64,000 nucleotides of DNA. It comes from Nitrospirota bacterium. GTDB taxonomy: Bacteria > Nitrospirota > Thermodesulfovibrionia > Thermodesulfovibrionales > Magnetobacteriaceae. The DNA lies in assembly GCA_015233015.1 (NCBI GenBank), contig JADFYO010000004.1, positions 1-64,000 of the forward strand, given 5' to 3'. Shown one piece after another: positions 32,161 through 41,477 of this stretch. Each line of letters opens with the position of its first letter. Positions within the stretch are counted from its first letter, which is position 1. The notes under the pieces were generated by a model, which was not told the DNA's origin, made no database searches, and was given only the letters and a program-made list of their open reading frames with translations. Made by a program: the position numbers and the translations under genes.

Positions 32161-32912
32161 GAAAGAGACGAAGCCAAAACGCACTAAGAATATTTTTTCC
32201 CCCGATGCGGCAGAATATTTTTTTTTGCTTGCTTTTTTTATTTCACATCGTTATAATTATGCTAACGGCGGAAATAGCCTGAAATGCCGGTTATCCCAAT
32301 GGTTGTTGTGACTTTTGTTACTCATGCGGTGGTTATCAGGGTGTTTCCAGAGTGTCGTTAGGGTAATCTGCGGTAAAATGGCGATGGGGATATGTTATGA
32401 AAATGGAGAGATTACAATCAGGTATCGGTTTAAGCGTAGATTTAGATTTAGATTTCAGACGTAGATTAATGTGTCGGAGTTGCACAGGTTGTTGTAATAA
32501 TACAACAAGGACACGGTGCCGACGCAAGGTTTAACAGGTATGAATGCCTTTATTTAGCGGTTGCCGCTGTTTGGTATGTAATTTGCATACTCTGTTAGGT
32601 TGGGACAAAGACCGGTTCTACGGGACCCGGTTTAACGGGCAGTTTAGGTCTGAGACCCAGGAGACAAAAGATGTGGGTGTTAAAAAGGGTTGTTAAGGAG
32701 AGATAAGGGACTTTGAGAAGGATGAAGATGAGGAATGAAGATATAGAGACTTACATTGTAATACGAGGTGTAAAACAAGAACGAGGGAGGTGGTGCGCGG
32801 GAGTGAGGCGGTTTGAAACAGGTATATAGGGAACTGAATAATCATTATTAATTCTGCCATCGGCAGAGAAGAAATCTCGCAGTAGAGAGATGGTTTTAAG
32901 GAGGGCTGAAAA
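32161..32912 (+). other. 750-bp interval upstream of the porin gene
   Basis: No confident gene is present. It contains an A/T-rich segment with repeated AGAATATTTTTT (32188-32227), three tandem TAGATT units (32437-32454) within a short Cys-rich open frame (32397-32534), a purine-rich stretch (32690-32810), and two small hairpins just before the porin start (TCTGCC/GGCAGA and ATCTC/GAGAT near 32855-32890). The latter could shape a long porin leader. Confidence 0.5.
32397..32534 (+). CDS. Possible small Cys-rich peptide (uncertain)
   Basis: A 45-codon open frame reads MKMERLQSGIGLSVDLDLDF, then RRRLMCRSCTGCCNNTTRTR and CRRKV. Five cysteines (C-x2-C-x2-CC-x7-C) in a basic tail after an acidic/hydrophobic front are eye-catching, like a zinc knuckle or a precursor peptide. 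The upstream ATGGGGAT is only a weak ribosome site, no processing genes are near, and it overlaps TAGATT tandem repeats. It may be chance. Confidence 0.2.
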   Translation: MKMERLQSGIGLSVDLDLDFRRRLMCRSCTGCCNNTTRTRCRRKV

Positions 32913-34526
32913 TTGAAGAAGCTCGCAGTAGTAGTTATGGTAATGGTGTTCGCGCTCGGTTTCGCACTGGCCGCTTACGCAGACGACACAGCACCATCGG
33001 ACACAGCCGTAGTGGCTAAGGGAGACACTAAGATTACCCTTGGCGGAGAGATAAGGTTCAGGGGTGAGTACACGGATGACAGATACAACCAGATCAACTC
33101 CGGCACCCGGTATAGCACCACGACGGTTGCAACATCTGCCGCCAACACGGTAACGGTAACCTCAACAGACCGTGGCCCGATATCACCAAACAACGACCAT
33201 CAGGCATACTATGATGGCAGGGTCAGGATTAACATGGACGCCAAGGTAGCTGACAACGTACATGGTTACATCGAATTGGAATCCGGCAACGGAACCAACT
33301 CTGACACATGGAACTGGGGAAATGCAGGTGCTGCGACCTATCCAACAGCCACCAGCGGCTCAGGCTCAACGGGCGTATTTCCAAGCGGCAACTCAGAAGT
33401 CGGCGGCGGCATGTTTATCCGCCAGGCATGGATTGCGTATGAGATGCCAATGTGGGGCGTGAAGACTGGACATCAGCTCCTGATCCTCGGAAACGGTCTG
33501 TTTTTTGACCACACAAGGTACGGCGATGACGCAATCGTAGTTTACGTAAATCCTGTGAAGAACCTCACCATTGCAGGATTAACGGCAAAGTTTCAATCAG
33601 GACCAGCTGCAACCAGCGTATTTGTCGGGCAGACCACCGCTTCCTCCCCAAATGGGACAGGAAAGGCTGACAATGCAGACGGATACGTATTATTAGCAGC
33701 ATACAAGGGCAACAATTTCAACATCAGCGGCGATATAACGGCAGTTAACGACCAGGCCTTCGCAGCGGTAACAATACCTGTTCACGCATGGAACTTTGGC
33801 CTTCGCGCCGACGGTACTATCTCAGCATTTACCTTAAGAGGCGACTTAGAACTTCAGACCGGTGAGCTTATCATGAATACACCGGGTGTAAGCGATGGTC
33901 GTCTCAAAGGATGGGCAGGATTGGCCGGCATAGATTACAAGGTCGGACCGTGGAAACTTACGGGCGAGTTTGCCTATGGAAGCGGTAAGGCAGGCAGTGA
34001 CGGAAGCGCCAACCAGCCTGAGTTCATCACTTCGTTAGGAAACGACCAACACTACACATACGTATATGAGTATCGCACAAAGGCAGGCTCCGGCATAGTC
34101 AGCTCAGGCCTCACCAACACCATGTATGTTAAGGGTGGCGCAAGCGTAGATATTACAGAGCAGTTAAAGGCTGAGACATACCTGTACTGGTTACAGGCTC
34201 CTCAGGCTGTAGCGTTAAACGATGCCTCCGGACCAGCAGCTTTTACCGGCGCATCTACTAACCTTAGTGCCCTTACCTACACCCCTAACTACTCGAGAAA
34301 CCTCGGATGGGAACTCGATGGCAAAGTTACCTACGCATTTGCTAAGAACCTTCAGTGGTGGATAGAGGGCGGCTATTTCTGGACGGGTACTGCGTATAAC
34401 TACAGAGTTAACGAAACTACCTATGTAAACACCGTAAATCCAGGACCACCTGTTACTTATACCGCCTACACCTATGGCAGAGACAACGCATATGCCATAA
34501 GAAACGGCATCGAGTTAAAATTCTAG
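32913..34526 (+). CDS. Outer-membrane porin-like beta-barrel protein
   Basis: The 537-residue protein has a signal peptide (KKLAVVVMVMVFALGFALAA, cleavage after AYA near residue 23). A beta-barrel pattern of alternating residues follows, with Gly/aromatic turns such as TKITLGGEIRFRGEYTDDRY, GVKTGHQLLILGNGLFFDHT and WKLTGEFAYGSGKAGS. The C-terminus ends in Phe (NGIELKF), the usual outer-membrane assembly signal. The start is TTG at 32913 behind AAGGAGGG. It is monocistronic: a 750-base gap lies upstream and a strong terminator downstream. Substrate is unknown; the layout resembles alginate-export/DUF1302-type porins of Nitrospirota and related groups. Confidence 0.85.
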   Translation: MKKLAVVVMVMVFALGFALAAYADDTAPSDTAVVAKGDTKITLGGEIRFRGEYTDDRYNQINSGTRYSTTTVATSAANTVTVTSTDRGPISPNNDHQAYYDGRVRINMDAKVADNVHGYIELESGNGTNSDTWNWGNAGAATYPTATSGSGSTGVFPSGNSEVGGGMFIRQAWIAYEMPMWGVKTGHQLLILGNGLFFDHTRYGDDAIVVYVNPVKNLTIAGLTAKFQSGPAATSVFVGQTTASSPNGTGKADNADGYVLLAAYKGNNFNISGDITAVNDQAFAAVTIPVHAWNFGLRADGTISAFTLRGDLELQTGELIMNTPGVSDGRLKGWAGLAGIDYKVGPWKLTGEFAYGSGKAGSDGSANQPEFITSLGNDQHYTYVYEYRTKAGSGIVSSGLTNTMYVKGGASVDITEQLKAETYLYWLQAPQAVALNDASGPAAFTGASTNLSALTYTPNYSRNLGWELDGKVTYAFAKNLQWWIEGGYFWTGTAYNYRVNETTYVNTVNPGPPVTYTAYTYGRDNAYAIRNGIELKF

Positions 34527-34566
34527 TTAATTGTTGAGCGGCGCGTAGCTGCCGCGTATCAGGATT

Positions 34567-34603
34567 GAGGGGCTGACCGTAAAAGTCAGCCCCTCTTTTA
34601 TTT
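34567..34603 (+). terminator. Rho-independent terminator after the porin gene
   Basis: A perfect 11-bp stem GAGGGGCTGAC (34567-34577)/GTCAGCCCCTC (34585-34595) with a 7-base loop is followed by TTTTATTT. Confidence 0.95.
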
Positions 34604-34624
34604 AGTAAGGAGGAAAGAAGCTGC

Positions 34625-35470
34625 ATGAATATCGAAGATTTATTAAATAACGGCAAACTCCTGATAATCGCAGGGCCGTGTGTAATCGAGACAAGGGAAA
34701 TCGTCATGGAAACCGCGGCCACCCTCAGTGAAATATGCGGCAGACTTAATCTCTCATTTATATTTAAAAGCTCATACGATAAGGCAAACAGGACATCCTT
34801 AACCGGCTATCGCGGTCTTGGCAGCGGCAATAATGAATCTGACGCAGGGAAAGATTCAATGATGAAGGGGCTTGAGATATTAGACGAAGTAAAAAAACAA
34901 TTGGGCGTTTGTGTTACCACAGATGTACATTCCCCGGAGGAGGCCAAAGAGGCCGCAAAGGTAGTGGATTTACTTCAGATACCGGCCTTTTTATGCCGGC
35001 AGACAGACCTTCTTACCGCCGCGGCAGGTACCGGCCGGGCAGTCAATGTAAAAAAAGGGCAATTCCTTGCCCCGTGGGATGTTAAAAACATCCTCGCGAA
35101 GTGCAACTCCGCCGGCAGCGGCCCATTTCTTTTGACCGAACGAGGCACAACCTTTGGTTATAATAATCTCGTCGTGGATTTCAGGTCTATTCCGATTATG
35201 CGTTCATTCGGCTGCAAGATTATATTTGACGCCACACACAGTGTCCAACTGCCGGGGGGCAGCGGGGAGTGTTCAGGCGGCCAGAGAGAATTCGTCCCAA
35301 CGCTGGCCCTTGCCGGTGTTGCGGCGGGTGCTTCCGGTCTGTTTCTCGAGGTGCATCCCGACCCTGACAACGCCCTCTGTGACGGCCCAAATATGCTGGA
35401 ATTAAAAAATGTCGCGGCCTTATTGTCAACCGCGGGCGATATTTATAAAATTGTTAACGAAAATGTTTAA
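34625..35470 (+). CDS. kdsA: 2-dehydro-3-deoxyphosphooctonate aldolase (Kdo-8-P synthase)
   Basis: KdsA condenses arabinose 5-phosphate with phosphoenolpyruvate to Kdo 8-phosphate for LPS. The 281-residue barrel shows LLIIAGPCVIE, FKSSYDKANRTS, GLEILDEVKKQLG, TDVHSPEEA, LQIPAFLCRQTDLL and IFDATHSVQLPGG, with the metal-type Cys in GPCVIE. AAGGAGG lies about 10 bases before the ATG. It is separate from kdsC (25.4 kb), unlike genomes where they are adjacent. Confidence 0.96.
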   Translation: MNIEDLLNNGKLLIIAGPCVIETREIVMETAATLSEICGRLNLSFIFKSSYDKANRTSLTGYRGLGSGNNESDAGKDSMMKGLEILDEVKKQLGVCVTTDVHSPEEAKEAAKVVDLLQIPAFLCRQTDLLTAAAGTGRAVNVKKGQFLAPWDVKNILAKCNSAGSGPFLLTERGTTFGYNNLVVDFRSIPIMRSFGCKIIFDATHSVQLPGGSGECSGGQREFVPTLALAGVAAGASGLFLEVHPDPDNALCDGPNMLELKNVAALLSTAGDIYKIVNENV

Positions 35471-35557
35471 TTTGCCCTGTCCGTTATCGCGTTTTTGTGG
35501 ATAAATATGCTAATATGAGTAAGTTATCTAACAGGAATGCCTGATAGAGGAGGTTGA

Positions 35558-38224
35558 ATGAGAAAAGCAGTTTTTGTTTCACCGGTAAGAAGTTTACTGA
35601 AGGAAAGAATAAGACGTATAGAATATTTTTCAGCCGTACGCCTGCTGGTCATGTACGGCATTATGGTATTGGCTATATTTTCCATAGCCTCAGAGGCGGC
35701 GGCGTTTGCCTATTACAATGATATTTGCGGTCATACATGGACGAAGCAAACGAGTTTAGGCAAGAAATATTGGTGGGGGATAGCTTCATCCATAGATGGG
35801 ACACGTCTGGCCGCAATAGAATTTAACGGATATATTTATACATCGAACGATAACGGCACCACATGGACGCAGCAGATGGTCCCCGGACAGAGGGGATGGG
35901 TTTCAATCACATCGTCATATGACGGAAAAAAGATTGCCGCCGTTGAAAATGACAACCTGACAGACGGAGGTATCTGGCAAGGGTCATATAACGGCAACAC
36001 ATGGAATTGGAGTATTGCTCACGCAACGGCTACTAACTACTGGACGGCGGTAACGTCGTCGGGGGACGGCGGTCAAATCTATGCAGGGGATTATTCCGGG
36101 CATGTTTATTCATTGGCCAATAATTGGAACTACCATAGCGGCGGCGCGCATATTTATTCAATAGCCGCATCATCCGATGGAACTGACGTATATACCGGGA
36201 CTGTAAACGGGTGGTTCCATTATTCGCTTGACAATGGGACAACCTTTACCGCCGCAGACGGCTCATCGGCATTGATACCAAGCTATGGGGCGAGATTTTG
36301 GTGGAGCATCGCAACGGGAAGTTCTGGAGGCTCAGGAGATATCTTCGCGGTTGACGGCAGCGGGGGGAATGTTATTTATTTAATTCTGAACGTCTTAACT
36401 CCAACAGTTGACACCGGCCTCAATGGCAAAAACCTGCGCTCTATTTCATACGATAACTATTATGACGATACAAACACCACCAGAGACTTTATCGCTGCCG
36501 CCGATTTTGGAGCGAGTGGTTCCGGCGGGTATATTTATACTACAACTGCCAAGATGGGCGCATTCGCCGCGGGCGGCACCTGGACTGTGGAAGATACCGA
36601 CAATGCAACGGGAACGGCCGCCACTACGACGCCGCGCATGTGGTCGTCGGTTGTGGTGACTAATAGCAATGGACTAAACGGATTGCAAATTGCCGCCACC
36701 GAGTACGGGGGATATATCTGGACGCGAACAGAGAAACATCCGCAATATCAGGTAACAATCAATAGAGGTTCGGGGACGGGCAACGGGACGGTATATGCTA
36801 CATCGAGCAACATAACGTGGAACGGGGATAACGGCACTACCGATAATGCGTTTGTCTGCCCCGATTACGCAACCCTGATAGCGCAGCCCACCGATGTCAG
36901 CAGCGCCTTTGACGGCTGGGTAGGATGCGACTCCACAAGCGGCCAGGAATGCGCCGTGAGTATGTTGTCGGCCAGGACTGTTAAAGCCGTATTTGGGCTT
37001 TCCGCAACCGACCACAAGATGACTGTAACCACCACTGGAGGCGGTACCGGCACGGTTACAAGCTCCCCGACGGGAATAAACTGCGGCACGGGAGGAACTT
37101 CGTGCAGCTCTAATTTCCCCGACAATTATACGGTAACGCTTTTTGCAGCTCCAGATAATACCAGTGTTCTTTCAAGCTGGTCAGGGTGTGACAACGCCAC
37201 CGGTTATCAATGTAATGTCTTGCTATCGTCTAACAGATCGGTTGTGGCGGTCTTTGCATTAGCGTCATCGGCTGCTTATGCCCTGAATGTCACCAAGTCA
37301 GGCACAGGTTTAGGCAGTGTAACCGCCAATACCGGCACTCTCACATGGAGCGGCAACTCAGGCACGGCCACTTATACGTCCGGCACATCGGTTGTGCTGA
37401 CGGCTGCACCCACTTACGGCTCTAATTTTACAAGCTGGTCGGGGTGTGATAACACAACCGGCACCTCCTGTACCATTGCTATATCGTCAGCCAGAAGCGT
37501 AACCGCAACGTTTACGTTAATTACAACACCGTCATATGCCCTGACCGTAACGAAGTCCGGCACCGGTTCAGGCACTGTAGCCGCGAATTCGGGCACTCTG
37601 ACATGGAGCGGCAACACAGGCACGGCATCCTATTCATCGGGCACATCGGTTGCTCTAACCGCGACAGTTAATTCCGGCTCTACCCTGTCGGGCTGGTCGG
37701 GCTGTGATTCGACAAACGGCTTAATCTGTAATGTTACTATGTCATCGGCCAAAAGCGTAACCGCAACCTTTTCATCGTCGGCTATTTCGGATTATCAGGC
37801 TGCCTATGCGGCATTTGACGCAATATATAACCAATATGCCTCGTTGTTTGGCAGCGCGGTTGGAAACGTAAATCAGGGGACGTCTGCCTCAGCCACATAT
37901 TATGTCCGGTGGTATAGCAACGGCGCTGCCCTTGTAGCATGGACAGATGGATTAATGTACACATATTATAACGGCACGTGGTACCCCTTAGGTGTAAGCT
38001 GGCAGTCATTGGGTAAGGCGGCCGCGAAGATTGCCTCTGTCTATAGTCAATATACCTCGTGGTTCGGGACAACATCGGGAAGCATATATGTGTTAACATC
38101 CGGCTCAGCCACGTACTATGTCCAATGGTATTCCAACGGTGCTGCGCTTGTTGCATGGACAGATGGGTATATGTACACTTATTATAACGGCACATGGTAT
38201 CCGGCAGGGGTTAGCTGGAATTAA
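35558..38224 (+). CDS. Large exported repeat protein 1 (propeller-like head, InlB-like repeats, LVAWTDG tail repeats)
   Basis: The 888-residue protein has a cytoplasmic basic start (MRKAVFVSPVRSLLKERIRR) and a hydrophobic export signal near residues 28-50 ending SEAAAF. Residues about 52-400 form a BNR/Ycf48-like head with repeats such as GYIYTSNDNGTTWTQQ and SITSSYDGKKIAAVEN. Four domains like divergent InlB B-repeats follow (about 400-740), each with W-x-GCD...C...V-A-F and paired cysteines. The C-terminus has two copies of a roughly 65-residue unit containing YYVQWYSNGAALVAWTDGYM and TYYNGTWYPLGVSW. No sortase or PEP-CTERM signal is seen. A paralogue lies 40 bases downstream. Role as an adhesin or surface layer part is inference. 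GAGGAGG precedes the ATG. Confidence 0.8.
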   Translation: MRKAVFVSPVRSLLKERIRRIEYFSAVRLLVMYGIMVLAIFSIASEAAAFAYYNDICGHTWTKQTSLGKKYWWGIASSIDGTRLAAIEFNGYIYTSNDNGTTWTQQMVPGQRGWVSITSSYDGKKIAAVENDNLTDGGIWQGSYNGNTWNWSIAHATATNYWTAVTSSGDGGQIYAGDYSGHVYSLANNWNYHSGGAHIYSIAASSDGTDVYTGTVNGWFHYSLDNGTTFTAADGSSALIPSYGARFWWSIATGSSGGSGDIFAVDGSGGNVIYLILNVLTPTVDTGLNGKNLRSISYDNYYDDTNTTRDFIAAADFGASGSGGYIYTTTAKMGAFAAGGTWTVEDTDNATGTAATTTPRMWSSVVVTNSNGLNGLQIAATEYGGYIWTRTEKHPQYQVTINRGSGTGNGTVYATSSNITWNGDNGTTDNAFVCPDYATLIAQPTDVSSAFDGWVGCDSTSGQECAVSMLSARTVKAVFGLSATDHKMTVTTTGGGTGTVTSSPTGINCGTGGTSCSSNFPDNYTVTLFAAPDNTSVLSSWSGCDNATGYQCNVLLSSNRSVVAVFALASSAAYALNVTKSGTGLGSVTANTGTLTWSGNSGTATYTSGTSVVLTAAPTYGSNFTSWSGCDNTTGTSCTIAISSARSVTATFTLITTPSYALTVTKSGTGSGTVAANSGTLTWSGNTGTASYSSGTSVALTATVNSGSTLSGWSGCDSTNGLICNVTMSSAKSVTATFSSSAISDYQAAYAAFDAIYNQYASLFGSAVGNVNQGTSASATYYVRWYSNGAALVAWTDGLMYTYYNGTWYPLGVSWQSLGKAAAKIASVYSQYTSWFGTTSGSIYVLTSGSATYYVQWYSNGAALVAWTDGYMYTYYNGTWYPAGVSWN

Positions 38225-38264
38225 AAAAGGGGCATATAAACCCTTAAAGATAGGGAGAGGTCGA

Positions 38265-41200
38265 ATGAGAAAAGGAGTTTGCGCTTCAATGATAAGTAGA
38301 TCCCTTAGGGAAAGAATAAAGCGGCTGCTGTCTTTTCCAGCCATGTATATTGTGCTTATTGCGGCATTAGTTCTTACTTCCATAGCGGCAGAGGCAGCGT
38401 CATATAACTACTACACAGATATTTGCGGCCATCAATGGACGCAGCTGGTGAATTCCGGCAAGAAGTATTGGTGGGGACTGGCATCGTCCACCGATGGCGA
38501 GCGCCTGGCCGCGATAGAATATCAGGGATATATTTATACATCGAACGATAACGGCACCACATGGACACGGCAGACGACCCCAGGGCAGCGGGGATGGGTT
38601 TCAATTACATTGTCACATGATGGGAAAAAGATTGCCGCCGTCGAAAATGACAACCTTACAGACGGAGGCGTCTGGCAGGGGACAGATAACGGCACTGTAT
38701 GGAGCTGGACTAGTACTCACGTAACCGTTAACAACTACTATATGGCGATAGCGTCGTCGGCCGATGGCACTCTACTCTATGCCGGGGATTATTCGGGGCA
38801 TGTTTATAAGTCAAGCAATAATTGGAGTAGTACTAATGCCGGAGAGCATATTTACTCGATAGCAACATCGGCCGATGGAAGTGACGTATATGCCGGAACT
38901 GTAAACGGCTGGCTTCATTATTCGACTGACAATGGTACAACCTATATCTCCGCTAACGGGGCATCGGCAACGACACCAAGCTATGGGTCTCGATATTGGT
39001 GGAGCATCACAACCGGAACTACGGGTGGCACCTCAGATGTATTCGCGGTTGACGGAAGCGGGGGGAATGTTATTTTTTTCACCACAGGCGCCTTAGCTCC
39101 AACAATAGATAGTAACCTGACTGGCAAAAACTTAACATCTATCTCATATGATAACTATATTGACGATACAGCCACCGCTAAGGACTTTATCGCTGTTACC
39201 GATTTTGGCGCGAGTGGCGGCGGAGGGTATCTTTATACAACATCCGTTACGAGTGGTTCATACACCGCCGGCAACTGGACAACGGAAGATACCGACAATT
39301 CAACCGGCACTTCCAGCACTACAACCCCACGCATGTGGTCGTCTGTTGTGGTAACCAATGGAAGTGGAACGAACGGATTGCAAATCACCGCAGCTGAGTA
39401 TGGGGGATATATCTGGAGAAGAACAGAGAAACATCCACAATATAAGGTAGCCGTCAATAAAGGTACAGGTACCGGCAACGGCACAGTATATGCTACATCG
39501 AGCAACATAACATGGTACGGGGATAACGGCACTACCGATAACTATTTCACCTGCCCCGATTACGCAACTCTTACAGCGGAACCCACTGACCTAAGCAGCG
39601 CATTTGACGGCTGGGTAGGATGCGACACCACAAGCGGTGCAAAATGTACCGTACGACTGACGTCGGCTAAGAGTGTTCAGGCCGTATTTGGCTTTTCCGC
39701 AACTGACCATAAGATGACTGTATCCACATCCGGGGGCGGCACGATTACAAGCTCCCCAACGGGAATTAACTGCGGAACGAATGGAACTTCGTGCAGCTCT
39801 ACTTTCCCCGACAACTACACGGTAACGCTTACCGCAACCGCCGACAGCAGCTATGCCTTTAAGAGCTGGACAGGGTGTGACTGGTCAACGGGTTCTCTCT
39901 GCGCCGTTACGCTTGCTTCAAACAGGTCAGTATCGGCGACATTTCAATCGGGGGCTTCAACCCTGACTGTTACGAAATCCGGGACTGGCACAGGAACGGT
40001 GTCAAGCTCCCCAACGGGCATAAGCTGCGGTACGACATGTTCTTATACCTATACAACCGGCACATCGGTAATACTTACGGCAACGCCGGATACCGGCAAT
40101 AGTTTTACAGGCTGGACAGGCTGCGATTCAACAAGCACTACTCATTGTACCGTTTCTGTGTCATCTAATAAGACGGTATCGGCAATATTTTCGACAGGCT
40201 CGACATCGCCATATATCCTGACTGTGACCAAGTCTGGAAGCGGCACAGGTACGGTAACAAGTTCCCCAACGGGAATAAGCTGCGGTACAACGTGTAATAA
40301 CACTTACTTGTCGGGAACATTCGTAACGCTCACGGCAGCCCCGGATACCGGCAGCAGCTTTACCGGCTGGTCCGGGTGCGATACAACAAGCGGTACTCAA
40401 TGCACTGCCCTGATGTCGTTGAACAGGACAGTATCGGCAACATTCACATCGCAGTCGGCATCCTCTTATACCCTGGCTGTAAACAAAACCGGAAACGGCA
40501 CAGCCACGATAACAAGCAGCCCCAGCGGGATAAACTGCGGTGCAACATGCTATAAATCATTCACAACCAGCTCATCTGTAACTCTTACGGCAACTACCGA
40601 CAACAGCACCAGTCTGTTAAGCTGGACAGGGTGTGATTCTTCCAGCTATAATCAATGCACTGTTTCGCTTACCTCGAACTCGAATAGGTACGTATATGCG
40701 GCGCTTTCGTTTCAGCCAACTAATCTTGACAACGCAACCGCATGGATTACCACTGTTTATAATCAATACGCCTCATGGTTTGGCACCCGCTCCGGTAGTA
40801 TGGTAACGGGGACAACGTCAAGCGGCACGTACTATGTTCAGTGGTTTACCAACGGCTCGGCGCTTGTAGCCTGGACAGATGGCTCTATGTTTACTTATTA
40901 CAACGGTAACTGGTACGCCTTGGGGACAAACTGGCAAACCAGCAATAACCTTTATATGACCGCTACCGCGTGGATAAATGCGATATATAATGAGTATGCA
41001 TGGTTCTTTGGCACTCAATCCGGCACTATGTCGCCTCTGAGCGCGGCAACCGGCACATACTACAAACAATCGTTTAGCAACGGCGCCACGCTTGTAGCCT
41101 GGACAGATGGGAATATGTACACCCTTAACAATGGTGTATGGTACGATTTGGGTGTAAGCTGGACAAATATCGTTGACGATGCCACCGCGTGGATTAATAC

Positions 41201-41387
41201 AATCAAGAATCAGGATGCTTCGTGGATAGGTACCCCTTCCGGCGGTATATTAACGGAAACAGCATCGAGCGGCACATACTATCAACAATTATATACTAAC
41301 GGCAACGCCATAGCTGCCTGGACAGACGGGTATCTGTATGTTTATTACAATGGCGCATGGTATAGCTTAGGGATAGGATGGAGATAA
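38265..41387 (+). CDS. Large exported repeat protein 2 (paralogue of the preceding gene)
   Basis: The 1040-residue paralogue starts MRKGVCASMISRSLRERIKR, with a membrane/export segment ending SIAAEAAS. The head (about 45-390) matches protein 1 closely (DICGHQWTQL, KKYWWGLASSTDGERLAAIE, GYIYTSNDNGTTWTRQTTPG). Five InlB-like repeats follow (for example GTGTVSSSPTGISCGTTCSY), then three tail units with LVAWTDGSMFTYYNGNWYAL and relatives, the last degenerate (AIAAWTDGYLYVYYNGAWYS). So it has one more InlB-like and one more tail unit than protein 1. The frame extends to 38118 within gene 1; ATG 38265 with AGGGAGAGG was chosen because it matches gene 1's start. Confidence 0.8.
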   Translation: MRKGVCASMISRSLRERIKRLLSFPAMYIVLIAALVLTSIAAEAASYNYYTDICGHQWTQLVNSGKKYWWGLASSTDGERLAAIEYQGYIYTSNDNGTTWTRQTTPGQRGWVSITLSHDGKKIAAVENDNLTDGGVWQGTDNGTVWSWTSTHVTVNNYYMAIASSADGTLLYAGDYSGHVYKSSNNWSSTNAGEHIYSIATSADGSDVYAGTVNGWLHYSTDNGTTYISANGASATTPSYGSRYWWSITTGTTGGTSDVFAVDGSGGNVIFFTTGALAPTIDSNLTGKNLTSISYDNYIDDTATAKDFIAVTDFGASGGGGYLYTTSVTSGSYTAGNWTTEDTDNSTGTSSTTTPRMWSSVVVTNGSGTNGLQITAAEYGGYIWRRTEKHPQYKVAVNKGTGTGNGTVYATSSNITWYGDNGTTDNYFTCPDYATLTAEPTDLSSAFDGWVGCDTTSGAKCTVRLTSAKSVQAVFGFSATDHKMTVSTSGGGTITSSPTGINCGTNGTSCSSTFPDNYTVTLTATADSSYAFKSWTGCDWSTGSLCAVTLASNRSVSATFQSGASTLTVTKSGTGTGTVSSSPTGISCGTTCSYTYTTGTSVILTATPDTGNSFTGWTGCDSTSTTHCTVSVSSNKTVSAIFSTGSTSPYILTVTKSGSGTGTVTSSPTGISCGTTCNNTYLSGTFVTLTAAPDTGSSFTGWSGCDTTSGTQCTALMSLNRTVSATFTSQSASSYTLAVNKTGNGTATITSSPSGINCGATCYKSFTTSSSVTLTATTDNSTSLLSWTGCDSSSYNQCTVSLTSNSNRYVYAALSFQPTNLDNATAWITTVYNQYASWFGTRSGSMVTGTTSSGTYYVQWFTNGSALVAWTDGSMFTYYNGNWYALGTNWQTSNNLYMTATAWINAIYNEYAWFFGTQSGTMSPLSAATGTYYKQSFSNGATLVAWTDGNMYTLNNGVWYDLGVSWTNIVDDATAWINTIKNQDASWIGTPSGGILTETASSGTYYQQLYTNGNAIAAWTDGYLYVYYNGAWYSLGIGWR

Positions 41388-41431
41388 ATAAATCTCTGCA
41401 CTGACCTGGTGTAATTCATCTGTATAATATC

Positions 41432-41460
41432 TTGACAAATAACTTTAGAATATTTATTAT
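41432..41460 (+). promoter_or_regulatory. Sigma70-like promoter for the J-domain gene
   Basis: TTGACA (41432-41437) and TATTAT (41455-41460) with a 17-base spacer lie 17 bases before the J-domain gene start, so the leader is very short. Confidence 0.7.
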
Positions 41461-41477
41461 AAGCTCAGACAGGCAAT

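Noticed and set aside
38118..38264. Extra N-terminus for repeat protein 2
   Set aside because: It lies inside repeat protein 1's gene; the ATG at 38265 matches the start of its paralogue.
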